NCBI GenBank assembly: GCA_937888805.1
Contig: CALBEY010000070.1
Span: 26,608-90,607 of the forward strand
Reading direction: 5' to 3'
DNA: 64,000 nucleotides
DNA from: an uncultured Burkholderiaceae bacterium
Lineage (GTDB): Bacteria; Pseudomonadota; Gammaproteobacteria; Burkholderiales; Burkholderiaceae_B
Positions 39,210-47,920 of this stretch are shown piece by piece. Within the stretch, counting starts at the first letter, position 1; each line of letters begins with the position of its first letter. The position numbers were made by a program, and so were the translations under genes. The notes under the pieces were generated by a model, which saw only the letters and a list, made by a program, of their open reading frames with translations, did not search any database and was not told the origin of the DNA.

Positions 39210-40877
39210 TTGATCCAACTGTCTAAGATAAATCACCAAATAGGATATCGACTTAACGTGAGCGCACCGTTTAATCAGTCTTGGGCAGTACCGACAGGCA
39301 TTGATCAGCAAGAATTGGTCAAACTTCAGTCGGCTTTCATGGGTAAATGGCAAGCGATCACTGAGGCTGCGGCCAGGGGTGAACTGCCGCCTGTTGCAGA
39401 CCGCCGCTTTAACGGTGAAGCTTGGTCTGAGAGTCCCATGCACCTGCTCATGGCCCATCTCTATTTGCTTTCTGGTGACGCGATGAAGCGGCTGGTAGAG
39501 ACATCCCAGTGCGACCCGTCAGTCAAAGATCAGTTGCGATTCTCGGCCATGCAATGGGTCGATGCCATGTCACCAGCTAATTTTTTAGCCACCAATCCAG
39601 AGGCACAGCAAGTTCTCATCGAGTCGGGTGGGCAATCGTTGCAGTCTGGTATTGGCAATTTTTTAAGTGATGTGCAAAAGGGCCGGATTACCCATTCCGA
39701 TGAAAGCGAGTTTGAGGTTGGGCGAAACTTGGCGATTACGCCGGGCTCGGTTGTCTTTCGCAATAAATACCTTGAGATTATCCAGTACAAACCACAAACC
39801 AAAACCGTGTTTTCACGGCCGCTCTTGATGGTTTCGCCTTGCATTAACAAATACTATATTTTTGATCTCCAAGTGGAAAGTTCCTTCATCAATTATTTGG
39901 TAGGCCAAGGCTTCACCGTGTTTGTGATCTCTTGGCGCAACCCGTTGCCTGAAGACACTGATGGGATTGAAACAGCGGCTTGGGATGACTATATCGAAGG
40001 GGGGTTGATTGAGGCAATCGCTGTTGTACGAAAAATCTCTGGGCAACCCAAAATCAACGTGTTGGGGTTCTGCGTGGGTGGCACCATGCTTTCAACGGCT
40101 CTGGCCGTTTTGGCAGCCAAGCGACAGTCGCCGGCGGCTTCGCTGACACTGTTGGCAACGATGCTTGATTTTGTGGATACCGGCGCCTTGGGCGTTTTTG
40201 CCAATGTGCCACACGCTGAGTTGCGCGAACAATCTATTGGCAAGGGTGGATTGATGACGGCACGCGAGCTCGGCAATACCTTTTCCATGCTGCGTCCCAA
40301 TGAACTCGTCTGGAACTACGTCGTTTCAAATTATTTGAAAGGGCAGTCGCCCGTACCGTTTGATCTGCTTTACTGGAATGGTGACAGTACCAATTTGCCT
40401 GGCCCATTTTTCACTTGGTATTTTCGAAATACCTACATCGAGAACAAACTTTGTCAGCCGGGTGCCCTTGAAATATGCGGCAAAAAAATCGACTTTGGCA
40501 AGATCACCATCCCTTCGTATGTGTTTGCATCAAAGGAAGATCATATCGTGCCTTGGCATACAGCCTATCATTCCGCTGACTTATTGAAGGGGCCGGTACG
40601 ATTTGTTTTGGGGGCCTCTGGCCACATTGCGGGTGTGATTAATCCCGTCTCAAAAAATAAGCGCAGCTACTGGACCTCGATCGAGTCGAGCAACGTCGAC
40701 CCTGATACCTGGTTTGAAGCCGCTACGGAGAAGCCTGGCAGTTGGTGGCATGACTATGTTCAGTGGCTGGCCAGTCACTCGGGCAAGAAGGTTGCCGCAC
40801 CGCGCTTGGCTGGCTCGATTCAATATCCCGAAATTGAGCCCTCGCCTGGTCGGTATGTCAAGGTTAGGGCCGTTTGA
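39210..40877 (+). CDS. phaC: Class I poly(3-hydroxyalkanoate) synthase
   Basis: PhaC polymerises (R)-3-hydroxybutyryl-CoA into storage granules. The protein (555 residues) has the alpha/beta-hydrolase core with lipase-like box GFCVGGT, giving the triad C288, D444 (KEDHIVPW) and H472 (GASGHIAGVINP). The start is uncertain: TTG at 39210 has AAAAGGA 12 bp upstream, and a GTG at 39258 is also possible. phaB and phaR follow; a phaA thiolase, often between phaC and phaB, is not present. Confidence 0.95.
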   Translation: MIQLSKINHQIGYRLNVSAPFNQSWAVPTGIDQQELVKLQSAFMGKWQAITEAAARGELPPVADRRFNGEAWSESPMHLLMAHLYLLSGDAMKRLVETSQCDPSVKDQLRFSAMQWVDAMSPANFLATNPEAQQVLIESGGQSLQSGIGNFLSDVQKGRITHSDESEFEVGRNLAITPGSVVFRNKYLEIIQYKPQTKTVFSRPLLMVSPCINKYYIFDLQVESSFINYLVGQGFTVFVISWRNPLPEDTDGIETAAWDDYIEGGLIEAIAVVRKISGQPKINVLGFCVGGTMLSTALAVLAAKRQSPAASLTLLATMLDFVDTGALGVFANVPHAELREQSIGKGGLMTARELGNTFSMLRPNELVWNYVVSNYLKGQSPVPFDLLYWNGDSTNLPGPFFTWYFRNTYIENKLCQPGALEICGKKIDFGKITIPSYVFASKEDHIVPWHTAYHSADLLKGPVRFVLGASGHIAGVINPVSKNKRSYWTSIESSNVDPDTWFEAATEKPGSWWHDYVQWLASHSGKKVAAPRLAGSIQYPEIEPSPGRYVKVRAV

Positions 40878-40948
40878 GTGTTTGGTGCAATGGGTTCATA
40901 AGTTATTTAAGTTTGTTGTACTTTTGCAAAGAGTAAAGGAGACGCAAG

Positions 40949-41686
40949 ATGAGTAAAAAGATTGCGTACGTCACAGGTGGTATGGGCGGTATCGGCACGG
41001 CCATCTGTCAGCGGTTAGCACGAGAAGGTATGACAGTGATTGCGGGTTGTGGGCCGAGCCGCGACTTTGATCGCTGGATCAAAGAACAAGCTGAAGAGGG
41101 CTTCACGTTCTACGCCTCTGTTGGTAATGTTGCCGATTGGGACTCTACGGTGAGTGCGTTTAAGAAAGTGATCGACGAGCATGGTCCTGTGGACGTTTTG
41201 GTGAACAATGCTGGCATTACTCGTGACGGTGTGTTTCGCAAGATGCTTTTAGAGGACTGGCGTGGCGTGATGGACACCAACCTTAACAGCCTATTTAACG
41301 TGACCAAACAAGTGATTGATGGCATGGTTGAGCGCGGTTGGGGACGCATTGTCAATATCAGTTCGGTCAATGGTCAGAAAGGCCAATTTGGTCAGACCAA
41401 CTATGCCACTGCCAAAGCGGCCATTCACGGCTTTAGTATGTCACTGGCTCAGGAAGTGGCCAGCAAAGGCGTGACCGTCAATACAGTGTCACCAGGCTAC
41501 ATCGGTACCGACATGGTGAAAGCAATCAAGCCAGAAGTGTTGGAGAAAATTGTTGCCACTATTCCGGTTAAGCGACTCGGCGAGCCGTCTGAAATTGCTT
41601 CCATCATTGCCTGGATTGCTTCTGAAGATGCGGGTTTTGCAACGGGTGCTGATTTCTCGCTCAATGGCGGTCTGCATATGGGTTAA
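40949..41686 (+). CDS. phaB: Acetoacetyl-CoA reductase
   Basis: PhaB reduces acetoacetyl-CoA to (R)-3-hydroxybutyryl-CoA with NADPH for PHB synthesis. The protein (245 residues) is a classical short-chain dehydrogenase with VTGGMGGIGTAICQRL, the NNAG motif, catalytic Ser in NISSVNG and the Tyr-x3-Lys pair in NYATAKAA. The PhaB-type features GYIGTDMVKAI and RLGEPSEIASI are present. It lies between phaC (71-bp gap) and phaR, with AAAGGAGA just before the start. Confidence 0.96.
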   Translation: MSKKIAYVTGGMGGIGTAICQRLAREGMTVIAGCGPSRDFDRWIKEQAEEGFTFYASVGNVADWDSTVSAFKKVIDEHGPVDVLVNNAGITRDGVFRKMLLEDWRGVMDTNLNSLFNVTKQVIDGMVERGWGRIVNISSVNGQKGQFGQTNYATAKAAIHGFSMSLAQEVASKGVTVNTVSPGYIGTDMVKAIKPEVLEKIVATIPVKRLGEPSEIASIIAWIASEDAGFATGADFSLNGGLHMG

Positions 41687-41753
41687 GTTGAAAGAAAAGA
41701 ACGGCGGCAGGTGTCGCCCTTCTTGTCCGCTATAAATGAGGAATCGATAAGAA

Positions 41754-42299
41754 ATGACTGACACGACAGCAGCAGAGCCTGTAAGGCTGATCAAGAAGTA
41801 CCCGAATCGCCGTTTGTACGACACCAGAACCAGCACCTACATCACGCTGTCTGATGTCAAGCAGCTCGTGCTAGATAACGAAATATTTACCGTGATAGAT
41901 GCCAAAACGGGTCAGGAACTCACACGGAGCATCTTGTTGCAAATTATCTTAGAGGAAGAAAGTGGTGGTGTGCCCATGTTCTCCTCGACGATGCTCGCGC
42001 AGGTCATTCGGTTCTACGGTCATGCCATGCAGGGCATGATGGGGGCTTATCTTGAAAAGAACATTCAAGCTTTTAAGGAAATCCAGGATCAAATGACCGA
42101 CCAGTCCAAGAGCATGTATGGCGCACAGTTTGGGCCAGAGGCCTGGTCTCAGTTCATGTCAATGCAGACGCCGATGCTACAAAACATGATGAATAATTAT
42201 GTTGAGCAAAGTAAGAACATGTTTGTGCAGATGCAAGATCAAATGCAAGACCAGACACGGGCGATGTTTACGGGTTTTCCGTTTAAACCCAAGGAGTGA
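41754..42299 (+). CDS. phaR: PHB granule regulator PhaR
   Basis: PhaR binds both DNA and PHB granules and represses phasin genes until granules form. The protein (181 residues) has the N-terminal DNA-binding domain (KKYPNRRLYDTRTSTYITL, about residues 14-32 onward) and two accumulation-regulatory domains (residues about 60-140, SGGVPMFSSTMLAQVIRFYG). The tail is rich in Met and Gln (MQDQMQDQTRAMF), typical of contact with hydrophobic granules. It follows phaB by 67 bp and completes the PHB group. Confidence 0.95.
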   Translation: MTDTTAAEPVRLIKKYPNRRLYDTRTSTYITLSDVKQLVLDNEIFTVIDAKTGQELTRSILLQIILEEESGGVPMFSSTMLAQVIRFYGHAMQGMMGAYLEKNIQAFKEIQDQMTDQSKSMYGAQFGPEAWSQFMSMQTPMLQNMMNNYVEQSKNMFVQMQDQMQDQTRAMFTGFPFKPKE

Positions 42300-42327
42300 G
42301 TGCCTAGACTTGCACAGTCATGTTGGT

Positions 42328-43212
42328 TTAGCGCGCCTTTAGAAAAAGGGCAGGATCGACCCGAGCATTGTTCAGACTCACATTCCAATGCAGGTGCGGC
42401 CCCGTCGAGCGTCCTGTGCTACCGACTTTGCCCACCACGTCACCGCGCTTGACGGTGTCGCCTGGCAGGTACTCGATTTCAGACAGATGGCAAAACATGG
42501 TGATCACGCCTTGGCCGTGATCAATAAAGAGGGTCAGGCCATTGAAGTAAAAATCCCCAATCAACAAAACACGACCATCGGCGGGTGATTTGACCGGTGT
42601 GCCTGTTGGCGCGGCAAAATCCAGGCCGGAATGCGGGTTACGCGGTTCGCCATTGAAATAACGCCGTAAACCAAATGGGCTGGATTGGCGGCCCGCAACG
42701 GGCATATCAAAAATTAAGTTAGACGGCAAGGCATCAGAGAATGTTTGATAGCCGGCGATTTGAGTGTCAAGTTCTTGCTTAATGCGTGCCAGTGTTGCGG
42801 GTGGTGGGCTCACCATCGCGCGATCTTTCAAGCGAATGTGCTGGCTGCGATACGTTTTGGTGGCGACCTCAAATGGCACGGCGGTAACCGTCTGCTCCGA
42901 TGGTGTAGAGCGCACCGTTAACTGTTGCTTGCCCACCGTGGTGTCTAGCGACAAACCCACCACCGCCCACCATTGCTGCTTCTCGTCAGCCAAGACCAAG
43001 ACGGGGGCGTCGTTAAAGAACGCCTGCGGTTTTTGGGGGTGAGTGCCAATGGCCAAAACGGCTACGCCGCCAGGCACTCGATGATCGAGCTGGCGTTTGA
43101 TTTCAGTGACTGACTCGGCGGGGGTCGCCTGGGCGTTTTGCGTTGACAGCCCAAAGGCAAGGGCTAAACCCAAGAAGCTAGCCAACAAACCAAAGCGAAG
43201 GCGAATAATCAC
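42328..43212 (-). CDS. Secreted M23-family metallopeptidase
   Basis: The protein (294 residues) starts with a signal peptide (about residues 1-29, ending NAQA), then an N-terminal beta domain of the type seen in cell-wall M23 enzymes, and a C-terminal LytM domain. The zinc ligands are visible as HSGLD and HLHW, with FGLRRYFNGEPRNPHSG before them. It probably cuts peptidoglycan cross-bridges in the periplasm. It is convergent with phaR and sits 9 bp downstream of the MOSC gene on the same strand. Confidence 0.92.
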   Translation of the reverse strand: MIIRLRFGLLASFLGLALAFGLSTQNAQATPAESVTEIKRQLDHRVPGGVAVLAIGTHPQKPQAFFNDAPVLVLADEKQQWWAVVGLSLDTTVGKQQLTVRSTPSEQTVTAVPFEVATKTYRSQHIRLKDRAMVSPPPATLARIKQELDTQIAGYQTFSDALPSNLIFDMPVAGRQSSPFGLRRYFNGEPRNPHSGLDFAAPTGTPVKSPADGRVLLIGDFYFNGLTLFIDHGQGVITMFCHLSEIEYLPGDTVKRGDVVGKVGSTGRSTGPHLHWNVSLNNARVDPALFLKAR

Positions 43213-43221
43213 AACGCACCT

Positions 43222-44097
43222 TTAAAGGTCAAGCGTGGCATGTATGGGTTGACCCACACACAGTATTTTTCCAGCACCGGTTTTTACGATCCCATTCATG
43301 CCGAAGCATATCGCATGATCCATATGGGCCAACTGGCGGTAACTCAATAGCAGTGCAGTGATGGCGGGGTCGCTGATTGAAGTCTGCGGGTCGATGTTCG
43401 GGATTTGGCAGCGCGGGCAGGGCTTGACCAACGCCCATTCGATAGGTCCACTCGCTGTTGGCGTGATCATCGTTTTGATGTTGTCCTCGTCATGGGCATC
43501 AAGGCCAGCAATCACAACATTGGGCCTGAAACGGTCGGCTTCGATAGGGTCCATATCGCGCTCGAGCCGCTTTTGGTTAAATAATTCGATTGAGGCTTCT
43601 GAAATCACATTGATGGCAAAGCCATCGGCGAACTGAACGGCTGCAGGCTTCTCCCCGGTCCACTGACGATCACTCAGTCGCGTGGCGCGAGGATCAAATT
43701 GCACCAAGTGAAATGTTTTGCCTGGCACTTGCAGGTAGTCGTTTAGCCATTGGCTGGCATGAGGCCCCATATCAAGTGCGGGCACACGATCATTCCAAAT
43801 CTGCACCTCTCGGGTGACGAAACGCTGGGGCTGGTCTGCAGATGCTGTGGTGATTGTGATGTCGGGTTGAGCGGGCGCGCTGAGCGTGAGGGTTTGCGCC
43901 CCAATTGAAGGCGTTATCCAAACCAGGTGCGGTATTTGTCGTTGCGTTTGGAAGCGCCCCGTTTGGTCGACGATTAGCCACTGGCGATCATGCAAGAGGC
44001 CTTGCGGCGTGATTTCAGCGCTCAGGACGCTCACGCCAGCACAAGATTTGATAGGATAGATGTAGAGTGCAGCGATAGAACAGCTGAGATCGGGCAT
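43222..44097 (-). CDS. MOSC domain-containing protein (MOSC N-terminal beta-barrel type)
   Basis: The protein (291 residues) has the N-terminal beta-barrel domain (ALYIYPIKSCAGVSVLSAE) followed by a MOSC domain with the conserved KPCPRCQIPNIDPQT motif that contains the reactive cysteines. Relatives include YcbX, which detoxifies N-hydroxylated bases using a molybdenum cofactor, and molybdenum-dependent amidoxime reductases. The ATG at 44097 was chosen because the upstream extension to 44220 has no similarity to the family. It is divergent from yajQ. Confidence 0.9.
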   Translation of the reverse strand: MPDLSCSIAALYIYPIKSCAGVSVLSAEITPQGLLHDRQWLIVDQTGRFQTQRQIPHLVWITPSIGAQTLTLSAPAQPDITITTASADQPQRFVTREVQIWNDRVPALDMGPHASQWLNDYLQVPGKTFHLVQFDPRATRLSDRQWTGEKPAAVQFADGFAINVISEASIELFNQKRLERDMDPIEADRFRPNVVIAGLDAHDEDNIKTMITPTASGPIEWALVKPCPRCQIPNIDPQTSISDPAITALLLSYRQLAHMDHAICFGMNGIVKTGAGKILCVGQPIHATLDL

Positions 44098-44232
44098 GAT
44101 GTGTGTATAAAACCGAAGTTTGTTGGTTGAGCATAATCGTTTTAAGACCAGTTTTGTAGGGCATTGAATCGAATTTCCGTCTGTCCGTTTAAAGCTTCTG
44201 GCGCGTGCCAATGGTTTCAAAGGAGAAAAGTC

Positions 44233-44715
44233 ATGCCGTCATTTGACGTGGTGTCTGAGGTAGACAAGCACGAGTTAACCAATGCGGTCGATCAGGCCAA
44301 TCGAGAGTTATCGACCCGATTTGATTTTAAAGGCACGCCAGCCAAGTTTGAGCTAAACGAATTTGTGGTGACTCAGCACGCCACAACGGCCTTTCAGCTT
44401 AAGCAAATGCTTGATATCTTGCGTGGGCGGATTAGCGCCCGCGGTATCGACGTTCGCTGTTTGGATACGGCTGATGCCATTGAAAACTTGGGCGGTGCTC
44501 GACAGCTGGTGACAGTCAAGCAAGGCATCGATCAACCGACAGCCAAAAAACTCGTGGCTGCCATCAAAACAGCCAAACTCAAAGTCGACACGCAGATTCA
44601 GGGCGAAAAGCTTCGCATCACGGGTAAGAAACGCGACGATCTGCAGCAGGCCATTGCGTTACTAAAGACAACTGAAGTCGAACAACCACTGCAGTTTGAT
44701 AATTTTAGAGATTAA
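44233..44715 (+). CDS. yajQ: YajQ family nucleotide-binding protein
   Basis: YajQ proteins bind nucleotides; some members bind cyclic di-GMP and act with transcription factors. The protein (160 residues, usual length) begins MPSFDVVSEVDKHELTNAV and has STRFDFKGT and ITGKKRDDLQQAIALL, all typical. The ATG at 44233 has AGGAG at 44221-44225, which rules out the longer in-frame start at 44164. It is convergent with the oxidoreductase gene and shares its final TTAA. Confidence 0.94.
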   Translation: MPSFDVVSEVDKHELTNAVDQANRELSTRFDFKGTPAKFELNEFVVTQHATTAFQLKQMLDILRGRISARGIDVRCLDTADAIENLGGARQLVTVKQGIDQPTAKKLVAAIKTAKLKVDTQIQGEKLRITGKKRDDLQQAIALLKTTEVEQPLQFDNFRD

Positions 44716-45824
44716 CGTTGTCCAAGTCGCGTACTGGTGAACAAGTCTCGGACCTCTCGAGGTTGACAACGCCAGTACTGTGGCGGGGCCTGAACGCTTG
44801 CGCCTAGGGCGGCTGCAGCATGCCAGCCCCAGCGGGGGTTATACAAAACCCCTCTGGCCAAAGCCACCAAGTCAGCTCGGTCTTGGGCGATGATGTCTTC
44901 GGCTTGTTGGGGCTCAGTGATCAGACCCACGGCCATCGTGGTCATGCCAGTTGCCGCTTTGATGGCTTGGGCAAATGGCACCTGATAGCCTGGCGACGGT
45001 GTGATTTTCTGGTGGGCGCTCACGCCACCGCTTGAGACATCGATAAAGTCACAACCGCGCTGCTTCAGTTGATGGGCTAAAGCAATGGTCTGCTCAAGAT
45101 CCCAGCCGCCTTCAACCCAGTCAGTGGCCGATACCCTGACGCCCAATGCCATCGTTTCAGGTATCTCGGCTTTGACGTCATCAAATATTTCCAGCACAAA
45201 GCGCATCCGATTCGCCAAGGTGCCACCGTACTCGTCGCTGCGTTGGTTCGCCAGTGGAGAGAGGAATTGATGCAACAAGTAACCATGAGCGGCGTGCAAC
45301 TCAATGCCATCTAATTGAAGTCGAACGGCTCTTTTAGCCGCCTGAACAAAAGCCATTTTTATGCGTTTTAGACCAGCCAGATCGAGCGCCACAGGTGGCG
45401 TTTCGTTTTCGAGGTGTCCAAGTGCGCTTGGTGCGCAGGCTTGCCAGCCACCATCGGTTGCTGCCATTTGTGCACCGCCCTCCCAGGGGCGCGCGCTTGA
45501 GGCTTTTCTGCCCGCATGACCCAGTTGGATAATCCACTTGGCGTCAGAAAGTGGCCGAGTGATTTTCAGCGTGCGGGCTAGGGCCGCTTCGTTGGCATCG
45601 CTCCAAAGGCCCAAACAGCCCGGTGTGATCCGGCCGATGGCTTCAACCCCAGTGGCTTCGATAATGACGACAGCAGCCCCTGACATGGCCAGTCCACCCA
45701 AATGGGCCAAATGCCAGTCTGTGGCACTGCCCTCTTGGGCTGAGTATTGACACATCGGTGCCACAATGATTCGATTGGATAGGGCGAGTGGGCCAAGCAC
45801 AACTGGACTGAATAACTGACTCAT
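44712..45824 (-). CDS. Old yellow enzyme family NADH:flavin oxidoreductase (YqjM-like)
   Basis: This FMN enzyme reduces activated carbon-carbon double bonds such as those of enones and maleimides. The protein (370 residues) is of the YqjM/thermophilic-like class: it has APMCQYSA with C25 and Y27, HLAHLGG, the active-site His pair in ELHAAHGYLLHQFLSPLAN, and RSDEYGG. The physiological substrate is unknown; quinone or xenobiotic detoxification is common for the class. It stands alone and diverges from the small secreted protein gene. Confidence 0.93.
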   Translation of the reverse strand: MSQLFSPVVLGPLALSNRIIVAPMCQYSAQEGSATDWHLAHLGGLAMSGAAVVIIEATGVEAIGRITPGCLGLWSDANEAALARTLKITRPLSDAKWIIQLGHAGRKASSARPWEGGAQMAATDGGWQACAPSALGHLENETPPVALDLAGLKRIKMAFVQAAKRAVRLQLDGIELHAAHGYLLHQFLSPLANQRSDEYGGTLANRMRFVLEIFDDVKAEIPETMALGVRVSATDWVEGGWDLEQTIALAHQLKQRGCDFIDVSSGGVSAHQKITPSPGYQVPFAQAIKAATGMTTMAVGLITEPQQAEDIIAQDRADLVALARGVLYNPRWGWHAAAALGASVQAPPQYWRCQPREVRDLFTSTRLGQR

Positions 45825-46021
45825 ATCAAAGATCTCCTTAACTTTCGATAGTAAGCGTTGTCTAGGGGGTGCTGCAACAGCTTAAACCGCCCAAACCCGA
45901 TCAACATTTGATTTTGCACTTGTAGAAAATGCTGAGGCCTTTAACCTGTAAACGGTTAGGGTAGAGAAATATTGACATGGCGCGGACACAATCACAGTGA
46001 TTTCAACAAGGAGAAGTAAAG

Positions 46022-46459
46022 ATGAATTTAAAAAATTGGTTAACAACAGGTTTTATGGCGCTTTCCATTGCCGCTGGTGGTGTTGCGGCCGCAAAAACAC
46101 CTGATGCACAAATCACGATTGACGAAACCCAATTTGGATTCATCATCGGTGGCAGCGTTGGTGACGGCGTGCTGAATATAGACGGTAAGAAGCATCCCTT
46201 TAAAATTGGTGGTTTGGGAGTGGGTGCTAACGTTGGTTTTTCAAAAATGTCAGCCAGTGGCGATGTCTATGACCTAAAAAAGATCGAGGACTTCCCCGGC
46301 AACTATGGTCGCGTGGGTGGCAGCGTTGCCGCTGGCAAGGGCGTGGGCGGTATGACACTGCGTAATGAAAAAGGCGTGACGCTGCAGCTCAAAGGCACCA
46401 CTGAAGGCTTGCAGTTTGACATCAGTGCGAGTGGTGTGAACATTTACATTCCAAAGTAA
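46022..46459 (+). CDS. Small secreted Gly-rich protein of unknown function
   Basis: The protein (145 residues) has a clear signal peptide (MNLKNWLTTGFMALSIAAGG, cleavage probably after VAAA). The mature part is rich in Gly and small residues, with alternating beta-like segments (FIIGGSVGDGVLNIDGK, GGSVAAGKGVGGMTLRNEKG) and no cysteine. The pattern is reminiscent of DUF1134 or lipid-binding SYLF-type proteins, but I do not assign it. AAGGAG lies just before the start and a terminator follows, so it is a single-gene unit, probably well expressed. Confidence 0.75.
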   Translation: MNLKNWLTTGFMALSIAAGGVAAAKTPDAQITIDETQFGFIIGGSVGDGVLNIDGKKHPFKIGGLGVGANVGFSKMSASGDVYDLKKIEDFPGNYGRVGGSVAAGKGVGGMTLRNEKGVTLQLKGTTEGLQFDISASGVNIYIPK

Positions 46460-46534
46460 GCAACACAATTATTCGTTTCGCGCCAAGGGTTTGGTGCCTG
46501 TTTTAGGCCCTAAGCTTGGTTTAAAAGCGATGTT

Positions 46535-46564
46535 AATGAGCGCTTCACGGGGGCTCATTTTTTT
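46535..46564 (+). terminator. Rho-independent terminator after the secreted protein gene
   Basis: AATGAGC (46535-46541) pairs with GCTCATT (46553-46559) and is followed by a run of T. It lies 75 bp after the stop and before otnK. Confidence 0.8.
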
Positions 46565-46651
46565 GAAAGTCTTTACTGACATCGCCTGTCAAGGATCCAC
46601 TATTTCAGGCATACTGCCCTTGAATTGATGCGATGCGAGGCAAACCTTTCG

Positions 46652-47920
46652 ATGTCTAGACCCTTATTAGGCTGTATCGCCGACGACTTTACCGGCGCGA
46701 CTGATTTGGCCAACAATCTGGTCCGAAGCGGGATGCGAGTCATCCAAACCATCGGCGTGCCCAAGGCGCCTTTGCCTGAGGTGGTCGATGCCGTGGTGGT
46801 TTCACTCAAATCCCGAACGATTGCCCCGAATCATGCGGTCGCGCAGTCGCTTGCTGCCCTGCGGTGGCTGCAGTCGATGGGGGCGAGCCAAATTTACTTT
46901 AAGTATTGCTCGACATTTGATTCAACGCCTCAGGGCAATATTGGGCCGGTGATTGATGCCTTGATGCAGGCGCTAAACACCTCGTTCACAGTGACCACGC
47001 CCGCGTTTCCGGATGCCGGCCGTACCGTTTACCGCGGCTACTTGTTTGTGGGTGATGTTTTGCTTAACGAGAGTGGCATGCAAGAGCACCCGTTAACCCC
47101 AATGACAGATGCCTACTTGCCGCGCGTGTTGCAGGCACAAACCGAGCATCGCGTGAGTTTGGTTGATTACAAAGTGGTGCAGGCCGGCCAAGCGTCGATT
47201 CAAGCCAAGTTTGAAGCATTGCGAAGCGCGGGCGTGGGCATAGCGGTTTTGGATGTTATAGCCAATGATGATCTCTTGGCGCTCGGGGCAGCAGTCAAAG
47301 ACTTGCCTCTCGTGACCGCGGGTTCGGGTTTGGCCATTGGGTTGCCGCCAAACTTTCGGGTGAGCGCTAACCCTCAAGCCGCGCAATTGCCGCCGGCGCA
47401 AGGTTACCAAGCGATGATTGCAGGCAGCTGCTCTAGGGCCACGCAGGCTCAGGTCGCAGCCTTTATTGAGGCTGGTGGCAAAGCGTTTCGTTTGGACCCT
47501 GTGGTGGCCCACCAGAGCCCTGATTATGTTCAGCAGTTGGCTTTGCAGGCGCTGGATTGCCTAAAAACAGGCCCCGTGTTGGTGTACTCGACGGACTCAC
47601 CAGAAGCGTTAAAAAGTAACCAAGCGGCACTCGGTGCGCTGCAGCTCGGCGAAAAAATCGAGGGTTGGTTGGCTGTGATTGCCCAAGCGCTTTGGCAAGG
47701 TGGCGTTCGGCAGTGGGTGGTGGCTGGTGGTGAGACGTCTGGGGCGGTTGTCCAAGCTTTGGCACTGAATCAATTGCGTATCGGGCCACAGGTCGACCCT
47801 GGTGTGCCTTGGTGTTACGGCCAATCGGGCCTTGATGGGCAGTCTGCCCACATTTGCTTAAAGTCAGGTAATTTTGGTCGCGAGGACTTCTTCAGCTCAG
47901 TCTTTGGCGTGTTGTCATGA
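46652..47920 (+). CDS. otnK: Four-carbon acid sugar kinase, 3-oxo-tetronate kinase type
   Basis: OtnK phosphorylates 3-oxo-tetronate in catabolism of tetronic (four-carbon) acid sugars. The protein (422 residues) starts with the DUF1537 signature GCIADDFTGATDLANNL and has KYCSTFDSTPQGNIGPV and the nucleotide-binding ending VVAGGETSGAVVQAL. The ATG at 46652 with GAGG at 46637-46640 was chosen over an upstream TTG. It overlaps otnC by 4 bp. The isomerase and dehydrogenase usual for the pathway are not in this window. Confidence 0.9.
   Translation: MSRPLLGCIADDFTGATDLANNLVRSGMRVIQTIGVPKAPLPEVVDAVVVSLKSRTIAPNHAVAQSLAALRWLQSMGASQIYFKYCSTFDSTPQGNIGPVIDALMQALNTSFTVTTPAFPDAGRTVYRGYLFVGDVLLNESGMQEHPLTPMTDAYLPRVLQAQTEHRVSLVDYKVVQAGQASIQAKFEALRSAGVGIAVLDVIANDDLLALGAAVKDLPLVTAGSGLAIGLPPNFRVSANPQAAQLPPAQGYQAMIAGSCSRATQAQVAAFIEAGGKAFRLDPVVAHQSPDYVQQLALQALDCLKTGPVLVYSTDSPEALKSNQAALGALQLGEKIEGWLAVIAQALWQGGVRQWVVAGGETSGAVVQALALNQLRIGPQVDPGVPWCYGQSGLDGQSAHICLKSGNFGREDFFSSVFGVLS

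Noticed and set aside
38658..39458. 266-codon frame antisense to pgeF and the phaC start
   Set aside because: Both plus-strand genes carry clear catalytic motifs over this stretch; the antisense translation shows no recognisable domain.
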